Shown here: in pieces, positions 20,501 to 27,489 of the stretch | How the letters are laid out: each line of letters begins with the position of its first letter | Position numbering within the stretch: position 1 is the stretch's first letter | DNA from: Eubacteriales bacterium | GTDB lineage: Bacteria; Bacillota; Clostridia; Lachnospirales; Vallitaleaceae | NCBI GenBank assembly: GCA_030535295.1 | Contig: JAUMXK010000014.1 | Coordinates: 1-40,202 of the forward strand | Direction: 5' to 3' | Length of the DNA: 40,202 bases | Position numbers and translations under genes: made by a program | The notes under the pieces: model-generated | What the model saw: the letters and a program-made list of their open reading frames with translations, nothing else | The model's database searches: none | Told to the model about the DNA's origin: nothing

Positions 20501-20912
20501 AAGTGGTATTCCATCTGGCATCGGCTGCCGCCAGTAAACTTCCGTCCGGCAAGGTTACAAGAGCAGGAATCCGGAAGCTGTTGCTCTGACCGGTACCCTT
20601 TGGAAAGGGACTGCCCACCGTAGTACCGGGAGCCGGCATGTTTTGAAGGTGAGAAGGGTTGTAATTAGCTTGAACGGGAATCATATCTTCCTCCAAGGTG
20701 GATTCGATTTCGTTTAAATTGATTTCAATTACTTCACCGGTATTGGTATCTTGTGTTAATATCGGTGTGATCTCGGTCGGCATTTCCGTCGTGATATCCG
20801 GCAAGTTGTCAGCCGGTGTATCGGTGGCGTAAAGAACAGGACTGGCCATTTGCAATGCCATGCTAAGTGAGCAAATTCCTGTTACGAGTCTGAACTTGTT
20901 TTGGGACCTCAT
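17595..20912 (-). CDS. Cell-surface sialidase (GH33) with SLH anchor
   Basis: Releases terminal sialic acid from host glycans at the cell surface. The 1105-aa protein has a signal peptide (cleavage near VLYA, residue 29) and a GH33 propeller. The propeller carries the arginine motif SFRIPALV (112-119) and Asp-boxes SEDNGENW (150-157), STDGGKNW and SEDGGETW. A beta-rich part of the bacterial-Ig/MBG type (about 560-715) and a Pro/Lys linker follow. Three SLH repeats (from about residue 935, each with the FTDV- or YSDI-type opening) attach it to cell-wall polymer rather than by sortase. CTAAGGAGG precedes the ATG. Divergent to it is a sugar ABC transporter. No sialic-acid catabolic genes are in the window. 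Confidence 0.93.
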   Translation of the reverse strand: MRSQNKFRLVTGICSLSMALQMASPVLYATDTPADNLPDITTEMPTEITPILTQDTNTGEVIEINLNEIESTLEEDMIPVQANYNPSHLQNMPAPGTTVGSPFPKGTGQSNSFRIPALVTLPDGSLLAAADARWNTTYDGGGLDTIVSISEDNGENWAYHYANYLGDNGNVYNGRNSSCFIDPILAVDGENVYMLVDLYPYGVALNGTKDTNPSMETGFNEDGKLLLKKGYDFSYSYYLEGNKIYNSATGQADENYYVDEHFNIFGTTPQTSSVNTNLFFKDSPYKVQRTSYLYFTKSTDGGKNWSAPKLLPVKNDREWAYLVAPGRGLVTSEGKIIFPCYTYSGGDQTQRSDFIYSEDGGETWHRSTPATRHMWSSESAAVELKDGTLRFFFRNGNRRLHYVDYKDNQWGQPVNTGIPTNSNCQISALKFSKTIGGKEVIFVSNPVGRNGLGDNRSGAEYRLNGTIFVGLVDTNNQMEWKREHDIKVTQNNSQFMYSCLTELNDGKLGILYEYNQAGWGVGSDKYYEMTFKSYDLANLHFDKLNQAALSINTVPAKTYGDESFTLEVKGGSGDGAVTFESLNNEILSIDGNTATIHKAGTVSIQATKAGNDTYNEATATLELNIAKKALTVKANDITITEGEAIPAFTFSVNGLVGTDTFTEPAIVSNAPNNTTVGEFQITISEGTLSNAENYQVTYENATLRINKKAAPINNEPVTPYIPSAPSAPSKPKDDVITIESEKIPLSQPNSFKQNQSKKQKKVLEIKVETADDKEMKAALTQSQGSTVPTAERQELLITSSLISVAFDANLLNRLPKETSLSVKKEESTGLMGEAKVLIGDRGLYHVRMVNKEDKEVYDLTDTTLWLSIPYTLQEGESAQNIMAFQVNAQGMVESIANSFYDAAAQELLIQVKGGSKVAVGHKVSPTYSDIESHWAKQYIDFMSNRAVFTPNEKGEFMANHKIRREEFVSFLGKYEKVNPALYASTRFTDVPSNEFLPFIEWANKHNIVKGTSETTFSPESNISREQIAVMLVNYAKAMNILLPTAETKEFADQAQISDYAKESVMIMQSAGVLTGKDGNRFDPKGLTTKAEAATILYRFVNLILK

Positions 20913-20966
20913 GTTGACCTCCTTAGAATTGTTAAATAATTTGGAAACAAAAAACTAAAAACATAT

Positions 20967-20994
20967 AAAAAAATCAGAAAATAATAACTGATTT
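20967..20994 (-). promoter_or_regulatory. AT-rich hairpin with U-tract in the sialidase leader
   Basis: Minus strand: AAATCAG (20994-20988) pairs with CTGATTT (20977-20971) and is followed by TTTT. It sits at the very 5' end of the predicted transcript, between promoter and start codon, so it could be an attenuator or a 5' stabilising structure. The stem is only 7 bp. Confidence 0.4.
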
Positions 20995-21001
20995 CGTGAG
21001 A

Positions 21002-21010
21002 ATTATAGCA
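21002..21010 (-). promoter_or_regulatory. Extended -10 promoter of the sialidase gene
   Basis: Minus strand TGCTATAAT, an extended -10 element with perfect TATAAT (21007-21002). No good -35 is visible, as is usual for this class. Confidence 0.6.
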
Positions 21011-21109
21011 TTTTTTTGAAGATGAATATATTGACAATATCACTGAAAAAAATTTTTATTAAGCGACATTTTTACTAAAAAAGATTCTTCTAATTAAATA
21101 GAGAATTGT

Positions 21110-21342
21110 CTTATGCTTTTAATTTCGCTTTTATTGAAAAACACTCTGGACAAAAAAAACAAAATTAAAAACAAAATCAAAAAATGTTTAGATAAAATGT
21201 GATAAAAGCAAAAAAACTAAAAATAAAAGCAAAAATATAATGGATGTTTGACGATATATTTAGTATAATAATAATTGCTTTTTGGCAGATATGACTATAC
21301 AAAATGAAAAAGATGTAGTAAAATGTTGTTAAAAGCAAAAAC
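21110..21342. repeat. Iterated TAAAAGC heptamers in the divergent intergenic region
   Basis: TAAAAGC occurs at 21203-21209, 21224-21230 and 21330-21336, and its complement GCTTTTA at 21115-21121 and 21129-21135. The first two are 21 bp apart (two helical turns). The rest of the 529-nt gap (20913-21441) is very AT-rich. A TATAAT at 21264-21269 could serve the transporter operon but has no clear -35. The repeats may be operator sites shared by the sialidase and transporter genes. Confidence 0.4.
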
Positions 21343-21441
21343 TGCTTATCAGGATAGGCTTGGATTTTAGTTTTTTTGAAACATGAAAGAGAAGAAACTA
21401 TCATGGTAAGTCGCACACTTCAATTTTTAAGGAGGGATAAT

Positions 21442-21558
21442 ATGAAAAAAATGCAAAAAGTGTTAGCGTTATTGTTAGCAGTCGTTTTCTTAGCTAGCTG
21501 CGGACAAACAACCAAGCCGGCAGAGGATACTAAGAAAGAAGAAACAAAGAAGGAATAA
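21442..21558 (+). pseudogene. Detached lipoprotein signal of the ABC binding protein
   Basis: AAGGAGGGA precedes the ATG. The 38-aa reading frame is a complete lipoprotein signal (hydrophobic run, lipobox LASC with Cys20) and a Lys/Glu-rich linker, then it stops at TAA (21556-21558). The binding-protein body continues in another frame (ATG at 21558). The sequence AAGAAGAAAC at 21536 recurs at 21595, a 59-nt offset that is not a multiple of three. This looks like a duplication or insertion that split one gene. Unless frameshifting occurs, this fragment alone has no transport role. Confidence 0.75.
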
Positions 21559-22790
21559 TGCAAAGAGTATTTTTAAGCCCGCCACATATGAAACAAGAAG
21601 AAACCAAAGAACCGGCAGGAGAAGCTAAAAAACTAGTTTATTGGTCGATGTGGGAAGCTACCGAGCCTCAAGGACAAGTCATCCAAGAAGCCATCAATGC
21701 TTTCACCGCTGAAACCGGCATCGAAGTAGATGCACAATTTAAAGGCCGTACCGGTATCCGTGAAGGTTTGCAACCGGCTCTTGATTCCGGACTGCAAATC
21801 GATCTTTTTGATGAAGACATTAACCGTGTCAATGTGCAATGGGGCAAGTATCTTTATGATTTGACTCCATTGGTAGAAGCAAACGGATATGACAAAACCG
21901 GTTTTGCAGCTACTTTGATAGCAGCCAAAGAAGCAGGAAACGGTAAATACATGAGCTTACCTTATCAACCGTTTATCTTTAATATGTTCTACAACAAGGA
22001 CTTATTCAATCAAGCAGGCGTGAAAGAATTGCCTAAGACTTGGGATGAATTCCTTGCCGTTTGTGAAACCTTAAAAGGTGCCGGTGTGATTCCTATGACT
22101 TTTGATGATGCTTATGCAGTAGCATTGTTCGGATACCATATCGGAAGATATCTTGGACAAGAAGGCGTGGAAGATTTGGTAGTCAACGGCAAATGGGCAG
22201 AAACTCCGGAAGTTTTGGCAGCAGCAAAAGATATCCAAACTATGGCGGAAAAAGGATATTTCTCTCCACAAGTAGGCGGAAATGTATGGCCTGCAGGTCA
22301 AAATACCGAATTGGCACTTGGAAGTGCCGCTATGTACTTGAACGGTTCTTGGCTGCCAAATGAAGTAAAAGACATTACCGGTCCTGATTTTGAGTGGGGA
22401 TGCTTCAGCTATCCTTCTGTAAATGGCGGTAAAGCGGATACTTCTTATGCAAACTACGGTGCACAAGTATTTGCGGTAAATAAAGATTCCAAATTAGCAG
22501 AAGAAGCATTCAAATTAATTGAAAAGATTACCAGAGGTGAGTTCGATGCGAAATTGGCACAAGAATCCATGGGTATTCCATCGGATGCCAACAATACAGA
22601 TTGGCCAAAACAATTGGCAGAAGTAAAACCTGTATTGGAACAAACCGCACATCGTTGGGATTGGGCTGTAAACGCAGGCAAGAATGCAGATATGGAACCG
22701 GCAATCAAAGAAAACTTTATTAAGTTGGCAGCAGGATCCATCACAGCAGAAGATTTCGTAAAAGCTTTAGAAGAAGCTTCTTCTAAATAA
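21558..22790 (+). CDS. ABC transporter sugar-binding protein body (family 1), signal peptide out of frame
   Basis: Extracellular solute-binding protein of the MalE-like family 1: KLVYWSMWEATEP opens the fold, MFYNKDLFNQAGV near 145 is the family signature, and the C-terminus is complete. From the ATG at 21558 it has 410 aa; from the ATG at 21588, about 400. The first 10 residues do not look like part of the family, and no signal peptide is in this frame. The lipoprotein signal lies immediately upstream in a different frame. Reinitiation at the TAATG overlap would make a cytoplasmic protein, so the importer may be disabled in this strain. The ligand is a carbohydrate by family; closeness to the sialidase suggests a glycan-derived sugar. 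Confidence 0.85.
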   Translation: MQRVFLSPPHMKQEETKEPAGEAKKLVYWSMWEATEPQGQVIQEAINAFTAETGIEVDAQFKGRTGIREGLQPALDSGLQIDLFDEDINRVNVQWGKYLYDLTPLVEANGYDKTGFAATLIAAKEAGNGKYMSLPYQPFIFNMFYNKDLFNQAGVKELPKTWDEFLAVCETLKGAGVIPMTFDDAYAVALFGYHIGRYLGQEGVEDLVVNGKWAETPEVLAAAKDIQTMAEKGYFSPQVGGNVWPAGQNTELALGSAAMYLNGSWLPNEVKDITGPDFEWGCFSYPSVNGGKADTSYANYGAQVFAVNKDSKLAEEAFKLIEKITRGEFDAKLAQESMGIPSDANNTDWPKQLAEVKPVLEQTAHRWDWAVNAGKNADMEPAIKENFIKLAAGSITAEDFVKALEEASSK

Positions 22791-22874
22791 GACGAAAGTT
22801 TTGCCGGAGGCAATGGTTAAATAGAAAATAAGGAAGAAGGATGGCTTGCCATCCTTCTTCCCAATAAGACGAAA
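22786..22874 (+). repeat. Intercistronic hairpin bounded by 12-bp direct repeats
   Basis: GGAAGAAGGATGGC (22832-22845) and GCCATCCTTCTTCC (22848-22861) form a perfect 14-bp palindrome. AATAAGACGAAA occurs at 22786-22797 and again at 22863-22874 on either side. Without a U-tract it is more likely an mRNA-stabilising element that lets binding protein exceed permeases, or a small inserted palindromic unit. Confidence 0.6.
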
Positions 22875-22889
22875 ATATAAGGAGTACAG

Positions 22890-23795
22890 ATGAAACTAAA
22901 AAAAACTACTTTACTCATTTTTATCTTACCGGCAGTATTGATGTTTTCGGTTATCTTTGTATATCCGATTATTCGTACTTTGCTGATGAGTTTTTTCAAA
23001 ATTGAAAGCATTACCGATAGCTTTCATAGTTGGACTTTTGTAGGAATCGAAAATTATCAGAAATTAATGAGTACCAGCTTATTTATGACTTCCCTTTGGA
23101 ATCTCTTCCGCATTTGGAGTCTGGGCGGTATTATTGTCATGTCGCTGGCACTTTTATTTGCGGTGGTACTTACCAGCGGAATCAAGGGCAAGAAGTTTTT
23201 CCGTGCAGTTATCTATTTGCCGAATATTGTCAGTGCAGTGGCACTTGCGACGATTTGGCTGCAATATGTATATAATCCGAAATTCGGTTTATTTGCTACC
23301 TTTTTCAAGGCCATCGGCCTGGAAAGCCTGGCAAAAATTCAGTGGACAGCACCCGATATGAAATTTTGGGGACTTTTGATTGCGTATTGTTTCGGTATGG
23401 TAGGATATCACATGCTTATTTTCTTAAGCGGTATTGAAAGAATTGATAAGTCATACTATGAAGCGGCTACGATTGACGGTGCCAGAAAGCCGCAACAGTT
23501 CCTGTATATTACCTTACCGTTAATTAAAGATGTATTTAAAACGAATATCACGATTTGGAGCGTCAGCTCGGTTGCATTCTTTGTTTGGTCACAATTGTTC
23601 TCGACCGTTACCAATGATTTACAGACCATTACACCGATGGTATATATGTATACTCAAGTATTTGGCGGTGCCAATACCATTACCGAGAGAAATGCCGGTT
23701 TGGGAGCAACGGTAGGTGTTGTTTTGAGTGCGTTTGTTGTTGCTATCTTCTGGATAGTCAATGCAACCATTCGTGAAGAAAAGATTGAGATGTAG
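22890..23795 (+). CDS. Sugar ABC transporter permease (MalF/UgpA type)
   Basis: Inner-membrane permease of 301 aa with six predicted segments. The cytoplasmic EAA loop reads YYEAATIDGARKPQQF with the following TLPLI, the contact site for the ATPase. It pairs with the next gene to form the channel. TAAGGAG precedes the ATG. No ATPase gene lies in the operon; carbohydrate importers of this type often share one MsmK-like ATPase encoded elsewhere. Confidence 0.93.
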   Translation: MKLKKTTLLIFILPAVLMFSVIFVYPIIRTLLMSFFKIESITDSFHSWTFVGIENYQKLMSTSLFMTSLWNLFRIWSLGGIIVMSLALLFAVVLTSGIKGKKFFRAVIYLPNIVSAVALATIWLQYVYNPKFGLFATFFKAIGLESLAKIQWTAPDMKFWGLLIAYCFGMVGYHMLIFLSGIERIDKSYYEAATIDGARKPQQFLYITLPLIKDVFKTNITIWSVSSVAFFVWSQLFSTVTNDLQTITPMVYMYTQVFGGANTITERNAGLGATVGVVLSAFVVAIFWIVNATIREEKIEM

Positions 23796-23801
23796 GAGGG
23801 A

Positions 23802-24665
23802 ATGATGAGAAAAGATAGAATTACAAGACAATTGGCACTGCTTCCCGGCTATATCATTATTTTGCTTTGGGTGGCATTTACCGTTTCGGTACTGAGCTTG
23901 GTATTCGTAGCCAGCTTTTCGACTACCAAAGAGATTTTTACCGGAAAGATGATGAGCTTTGAAACCGGCATTCATTTTGAAAACTATTATAAGGCTTGGA
24001 CAGCTCAAAATGTTTCCCTTATTTTCGGAAATTCCCTGTTTTATGCAGCGATTTCCTGTGTGCTTTTGATTGTCATTGCAGCACCCTGTGCATATGCCCT
24101 TTCTCGGTTTAAGTTTTTTGCCAACAAAATCATTCAAACCAGTTTTGTGTCGGCAATGGGTGTGCCGGTTATCATGGTGGTACTGCCGCTTTTTTCGATT
24201 GTGGCAGGCATGAACTTACTTTCCAATGAAATCAGCAACCGGATTGTATTGATTTTCCTTTATGTGGGAATTAATATTCCGTATACCGTCATTTTCCTCT
24301 TGGCTTTTTTTGCCACTATTCCGCATTCCTTTGAAGAAGCGGCGGCGATTGACGGAGCCGGTCCGATTCGCACTTTCTGGACAGTAATGTTCCCGATGGC
24401 TCAGCCGGGTGTCATTACCGTGACCATTTTCAATTTCATTACCGTATGGAATGAATACTTCCTGTCACTGATTTTCGGGAACTCGGACAAGGTTCGTCCG
24501 GTTGCAGTGGGACTGTATTCTATGATTAACTCCATGAGATATACCGGTGACTGGGCAGGTATGTTTGCAGCGGTTATGATTGTATTTCTTCCGACTTTCA
24601 TCCTTTATATTTTCTTATCCGAGAAAATTATTTCCGGTGTTACCGGCGGCGGTGTGAAAGGTTAG
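23802..24665 (+). CDS. Sugar ABC transporter permease (MalG/UgpE type)
   Basis: Second permease of the importer, 287 aa, six membrane segments. The EAA loop is visible as FEEAAAIDGAGPIRTFW with MFPMAQPG. TAGGAGGGA overlaps the stop of the preceding gene, so the pair is tightly coupled; ATG at 23802 or 23805 are both possible. A nested terminator follows. Confidence 0.93.
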   Translation: MMRKDRITRQLALLPGYIIILLWVAFTVSVLSLVFVASFSTTKEIFTGKMMSFETGIHFENYYKAWTAQNVSLIFGNSLFYAAISCVLLIVIAAPCAYALSRFKFFANKIIQTSFVSAMGVPVIMVVLPLFSIVAGMNLLSNEISNRIVLIFLYVGINIPYTVIFLLAFFATIPHSFEEAAAIDGAGPIRTFWTVMFPMAQPGVITVTIFNFITVWNEYFLSLIFGNSDKVRPVAVGLYSMINSMRYTGDWAGMFAAVMIVFLPTFILYIFLSEKIISGVTGGGVKG

Positions 24666-24697
24666 AAGAATCAAAATCAGATTTAAGACAAAAGAAG

Positions 24698-24778
24698 AAG
24701 CTCTTTGCTAGCCACCCCAAAAGGTTAGAACGAAAAATCTAACGTTTGAGGGAGGGATGTGCAGAGGGCTTTTGTGTT
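24698..24778 (+). terminator. Nested-hairpin terminator of the ABC transporter operon
   Basis: AAGCTCTTTGC (24698-24708) pairs with GCAGAGGGCTT (24761-24771, including G-U), followed by TTGTGTT. Inside lie a C-rich/G-rich pair and GTTAGA / TCTAAC (24724-24743). Confidence 0.7.
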
Positions 24779-24835
24779 GTTCATAGAGGAAAAAGCTTTT
24801 CTTTTTTTATATTAAGATCATTTGCTATAGTAAGA

Positions 24836-24874
24836 TTTGCTAAATCATAAATTAGTAAATTATGATTTAGCAAA
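24836..24874. promoter_or_regulatory. 15-bp perfect inverted repeat upstream of the ATPase gene
   Basis: TTTGCTAAATCATAA (24836-24850) and TTATGATTTAGCAAA (24860-24874) are perfect complements separated by 9 nt, ending 15 nt before the -35 hexamer. The arms contain the self-complementary core ATTTGCTAAAT. It resembles an operator for a dimeric regulator, or a cruciform site. Confidence 0.7.
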
Positions 24875-24888
24875 TTTGCCAAAATCAC

Positions 24889-24917
24889 TTTACGGATTTG
24901 TTGCACTAAGGTATAAT
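24889..24917 (+). promoter_or_regulatory. Promoter of the ATPase gene
   Basis: TTTACG (24889-24894), a 17-nt spacer and perfect TATAAT (24912-24917), followed by AAAGGAGG and ATG at 24940. The untranslated leader would be only about 16 nt. Confidence 0.65.
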
Positions 24918-24939
24918 AAAGGAAAAAGGAGGTGACAAG

Positions 24940-25009
24940 ATGTTTATAGGAAGAGAGAGAGATAGAGGCATTAAACAAGCTCTATCAATCCGGTAAATTT
25001 GAATTTGCT
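24940..25009 (+). pseudogene. Out-of-frame 5' end of the DUF234-type ATPase gene, at a (GA)5 repeat
   Basis: AAAGGAGG places translation at ATG 24940, giving MFIGRER, then the frame runs off and stops at TAA 24994. The downstream frame reads EIEALNKLYQSGKFEFAVLY, just what follows MFIGRE in this family. The shift falls in the tract GAGAGAGAGA (24953-24962). One more GA unit restores a continuous frame reading MFIGREREIEAL. So the gene is off in this sequence by one dinucleotide unit. Confidence 0.7.
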
Positions 25010-26329
25010 GTGCTTTACGGAAGACGACGCATAGGAAAAACAGCGATTATACGTGAATTTACAAAGGATAAGGAAACGATTTTCTTTACTGGTGTCGAGA
25101 GCAATTCCAAACAAAATCTGGAGAACTTTTCACGCTGTATCTTGGAATATCATACGGGACTGGCGGTAGACACTTCTTTTGCCAATTTTCAGGCTGCTTT
25201 AGAGTATATCTTTGAATTAGCGAAAAGTAAAAGGCTGATACTGGTTATCGATGAATATCCCTATGTAGCACGAGCATCGAAAAGTCTGGCTTCTACTATT
25301 CAGCTAATGATTGATAAAAATAAAGATAGCTCCAAATTATTTTTAATTCTTTGCGGTTCCTCGATGTCCTATATGGAAGATCATGTTTTGGCATATAAAG
25401 CACCGCTTTATGGTAGAAGAACGGCACAGTTCAAAATCAATTCGTTTGATTTTTTTGAGTCTTGCCGTTATTTGGAGAAATTATCCGATTTAGATAAAGC
25501 ATTGGCATATGGAATCGTTGGTGGGACACCGCAGTATTTAATGCAGATAGACACAAATTCTACAATAGAAGAGAATATAAAGAATATATATCTTGACCCT
25601 TCATCCTTTCTTTTTGAAGAGCCTAATAATCTTTTAAAGCAGGAAGTACGTGAACCGGCAATCTATAATGCAATTATTGCCGCTATAGCGACCGGGGCTT
25701 CCAAGCTGAATGAAATAGCCGGCAAGATAGGAGAAGATACAGGCACATGTGCAACTTATATTAAAAATTTAGTTACATTGGGAATTGTACGCAAAGAGAT
25801 GCCTTATGGTGAGAAAGCAAGCCGTAAAACGATTTATTCATTGGAGGACAATATGTTTCGTTTTTGGTATCGATTTGTATTGCACAATACCTCTATTATA
25901 TCTCGTGGAGCAACAGAACTTGCCTATCAGCGAATCAAGTTGGAACTGTTTTCTTATATGGGTGCGGTATTTGAAGAGATTTGTAAACAATATTTGTGGA
26001 AATTGCTTTCACAGGGGAAATCGGCGATTGATTTTAGCGATATCGGTCGCTGGTGGGGAACAAACCCCAAGACAAAATCGCAAGTGGAGATTGATATTGT
26101 CGGTGGAGATAAGGAATCGGCACTATTTGCAGCGTGTAAATGGACAAATGAAAAGGTAGATTTGGGTGTTTTAGAAACCTTGGTTGAGCGGAGTGTACTC
26201 TTTAGCCACAAAAAAGCACATTTTTATCTCTTTGCAAAGACCGGCTTTACGAAAGGCTGCATCGACCGAGCAAAAGATATGGGGAATGTTACATTGGTAA
26301 GTTATAAAGATATTGTAAAGGAAAGGTAG
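25010..26329 (+). CDS. Archaeal-type AAA+ ATPase with DUF234 C-terminal domain
   Basis: The 439-aa frame from GTG 25010 holds Walker A GRRRIGKT at its start, a Walker B-like LILVIDEYPY near 75-85 and a sensor-like LILCGSS. It also has a winged-helix part (KLNEIAGKIGEDTGT) and the DUF234 region at the end. DUF234 is a PD-(D/E)XK nuclease-like fold; here VEIDIVGG is present but the later motif reads AACKW, where an acidic residue normally precedes CK. The family is common in archaea and anaerobes and its function is not established. The natural N-terminus (ATG 24940) is out of frame; the GTG start would lack about 24 residues. Confidence 0.85.
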   Translation: MLYGRRRIGKTAIIREFTKDKETIFFTGVESNSKQNLENFSRCILEYHTGLAVDTSFANFQAALEYIFELAKSKRLILVIDEYPYVARASKSLASTIQLMIDKNKDSSKLFLILCGSSMSYMEDHVLAYKAPLYGRRTAQFKINSFDFFESCRYLEKLSDLDKALAYGIVGGTPQYLMQIDTNSTIEENIKNIYLDPSSFLFEEPNNLLKQEVREPAIYNAIIAAIATGASKLNEIAGKIGEDTGTCATYIKNLVTLGIVRKEMPYGEKASRKTIYSLEDNMFRFWYRFVLHNTSIISRGATELAYQRIKLELFSYMGAVFEEICKQYLWKLLSQGKSAIDFSDIGRWWGTNPKTKSQVEIDIVGGDKESALFAACKWTNEKVDLGVLETLVERSVLFSHKKAHFYLFAKTGFTKGCIDRAKDMGNVTLVSYKDIVKER

Positions 26330-26378
26330 TCGATAAAACAACAAAAAATTTGTAGCTGCTGTTTGTAGAAAGGTCATA

Positions 26379-27470
26379 TCATATTAATTCCCATATCCTT
26401 TGAGCCAATTCCGTTGTATCCTTCCTTTCCGCTTTAAGCGGTGTATATTTGCACTTCGGATATCGGCTGATAAGTTCGTTGATGTGGGCATCTTCTGTGT
26501 TGAGAAGTACTGTGGTTTGGGGGGGAGCGGATTGGATGAAAGTAAAAGCATCATGAAGATAACAATTCAGTTCACCGCCTTGGGGCTCTTGGGGTGGATT
26601 TAGTGATAATATCACCTGTGCCCTTGGCTTTAGTAGCGATAAAATGTTGGCTGTTTCCCGGCTGTCACGGAGTGACAGTAAAACAACCAGATATTGATAG
26701 GATGGCTCGGAAACGGAGCGGAGTTTTTGACATAAAGTTTGGAGAATCCCCCAAATACCGTTTTGCGGACTGCGGATAACAAGCGTATTTCCTTTGGTTT
26801 TTAGGAATTGAGCAAAAGTCGAAAAAAATGTATCGCTAAAATCATCTTTGACCAGAATAATAGTGGTTAAATCAGGCCGGCTATGAAGTAGAGGGCTTAC
26901 TTTTGTCATTTCTTTTTGCAGGTGCTTTTCTTGATGAGACTTCAAAATAGCAGCAATAAATAAAAAGATAAAGTGATAATCCATGATAAAAAGAAAGGCA
27001 CTCATCGTCAATGCAACCAGCAAAGAATCGATAGAAAACAGATGACGGGAATTATGAATCCAAAGATAGACTACCGGAAGAGAATAAACCAAAGATAGCA
27101 CTGCAATCATTTCGCCGGTCAATGAGTCTAAATGGAAAGGCCTGTTTTCTGCGGAAGTCGGGAAAAAAAGGCAAAGGACAGCCCATATTGTCATGGCGAG
27201 AAAATAAGACTCAATATCGGTTGGGTATTGAAAAAGGTTGTAAATATAGGAAAAGCTAAGCAATATAATACCCGAAATCAAGCGAATTAACTGATTTTGA
27301 CGAAACTTTCTATGGTGCTCCATTTTGCTGATTTCCATACAACGTTTCCATTGATAGGGATTGTAAGCGACATTTTGAAAAAGAGCAAAATGCCTCACAT
27401 ATTCACTTATCAAAACAAAGCCGACAAGGCAGATAGAAGTAGTTTTAATTAAGAACGAAAAGATAGGCAT
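26379..27470 (-). CDS. Membrane protein with degenerate Mur-ligase-like domain
   Basis: 363 aa from ATG 27470, which has AAAGGAGAG just upstream. The first half holds about five membrane segments. The second half (about 195 to the end) resembles the central domain of Mur ligases in arrangement: a hydrophobic strand TTIILV where the P-loop strand would be, a helix, NTLVIRSPQNGIWG where MurF has its substrate loop, then a strand, and TTVLLNTEDAHINELI where MurF has the ILNADD segment. The GKT/S P-loop itself is missing (ILVKDDFSDTF). This is my inference from pattern only; the safe statement is membrane protein of unknown function. Confidence 0.45.
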   Translation of the reverse strand: MPIFSFLIKTTSICLVGFVLISEYVRHFALFQNVAYNPYQWKRCMEISKMEHHRKFRQNQLIRLISGIILLSFSYIYNLFQYPTDIESYFLAMTIWAVLCLFFPTSAENRPFHLDSLTGEMIAVLSLVYSLPVVYLWIHNSRHLFSIDSLLVALTMSAFLFIMDYHFIFLFIAAILKSHQEKHLQKEMTKVSPLLHSRPDLTTIILVKDDFSDTFFSTFAQFLKTKGNTLVIRSPQNGIWGILQTLCQKLRSVSEPSYQYLVVLLSLRDSRETANILSLLKPRAQVILSLNPPQEPQGGELNCYLHDAFTFIQSAPPQTTVLLNTEDAHINELISRYPKCKYTPLKAERKDTTELAQRIWELI

Positions 27471-27489
27471 AGACTCTCCTTTCACACTG

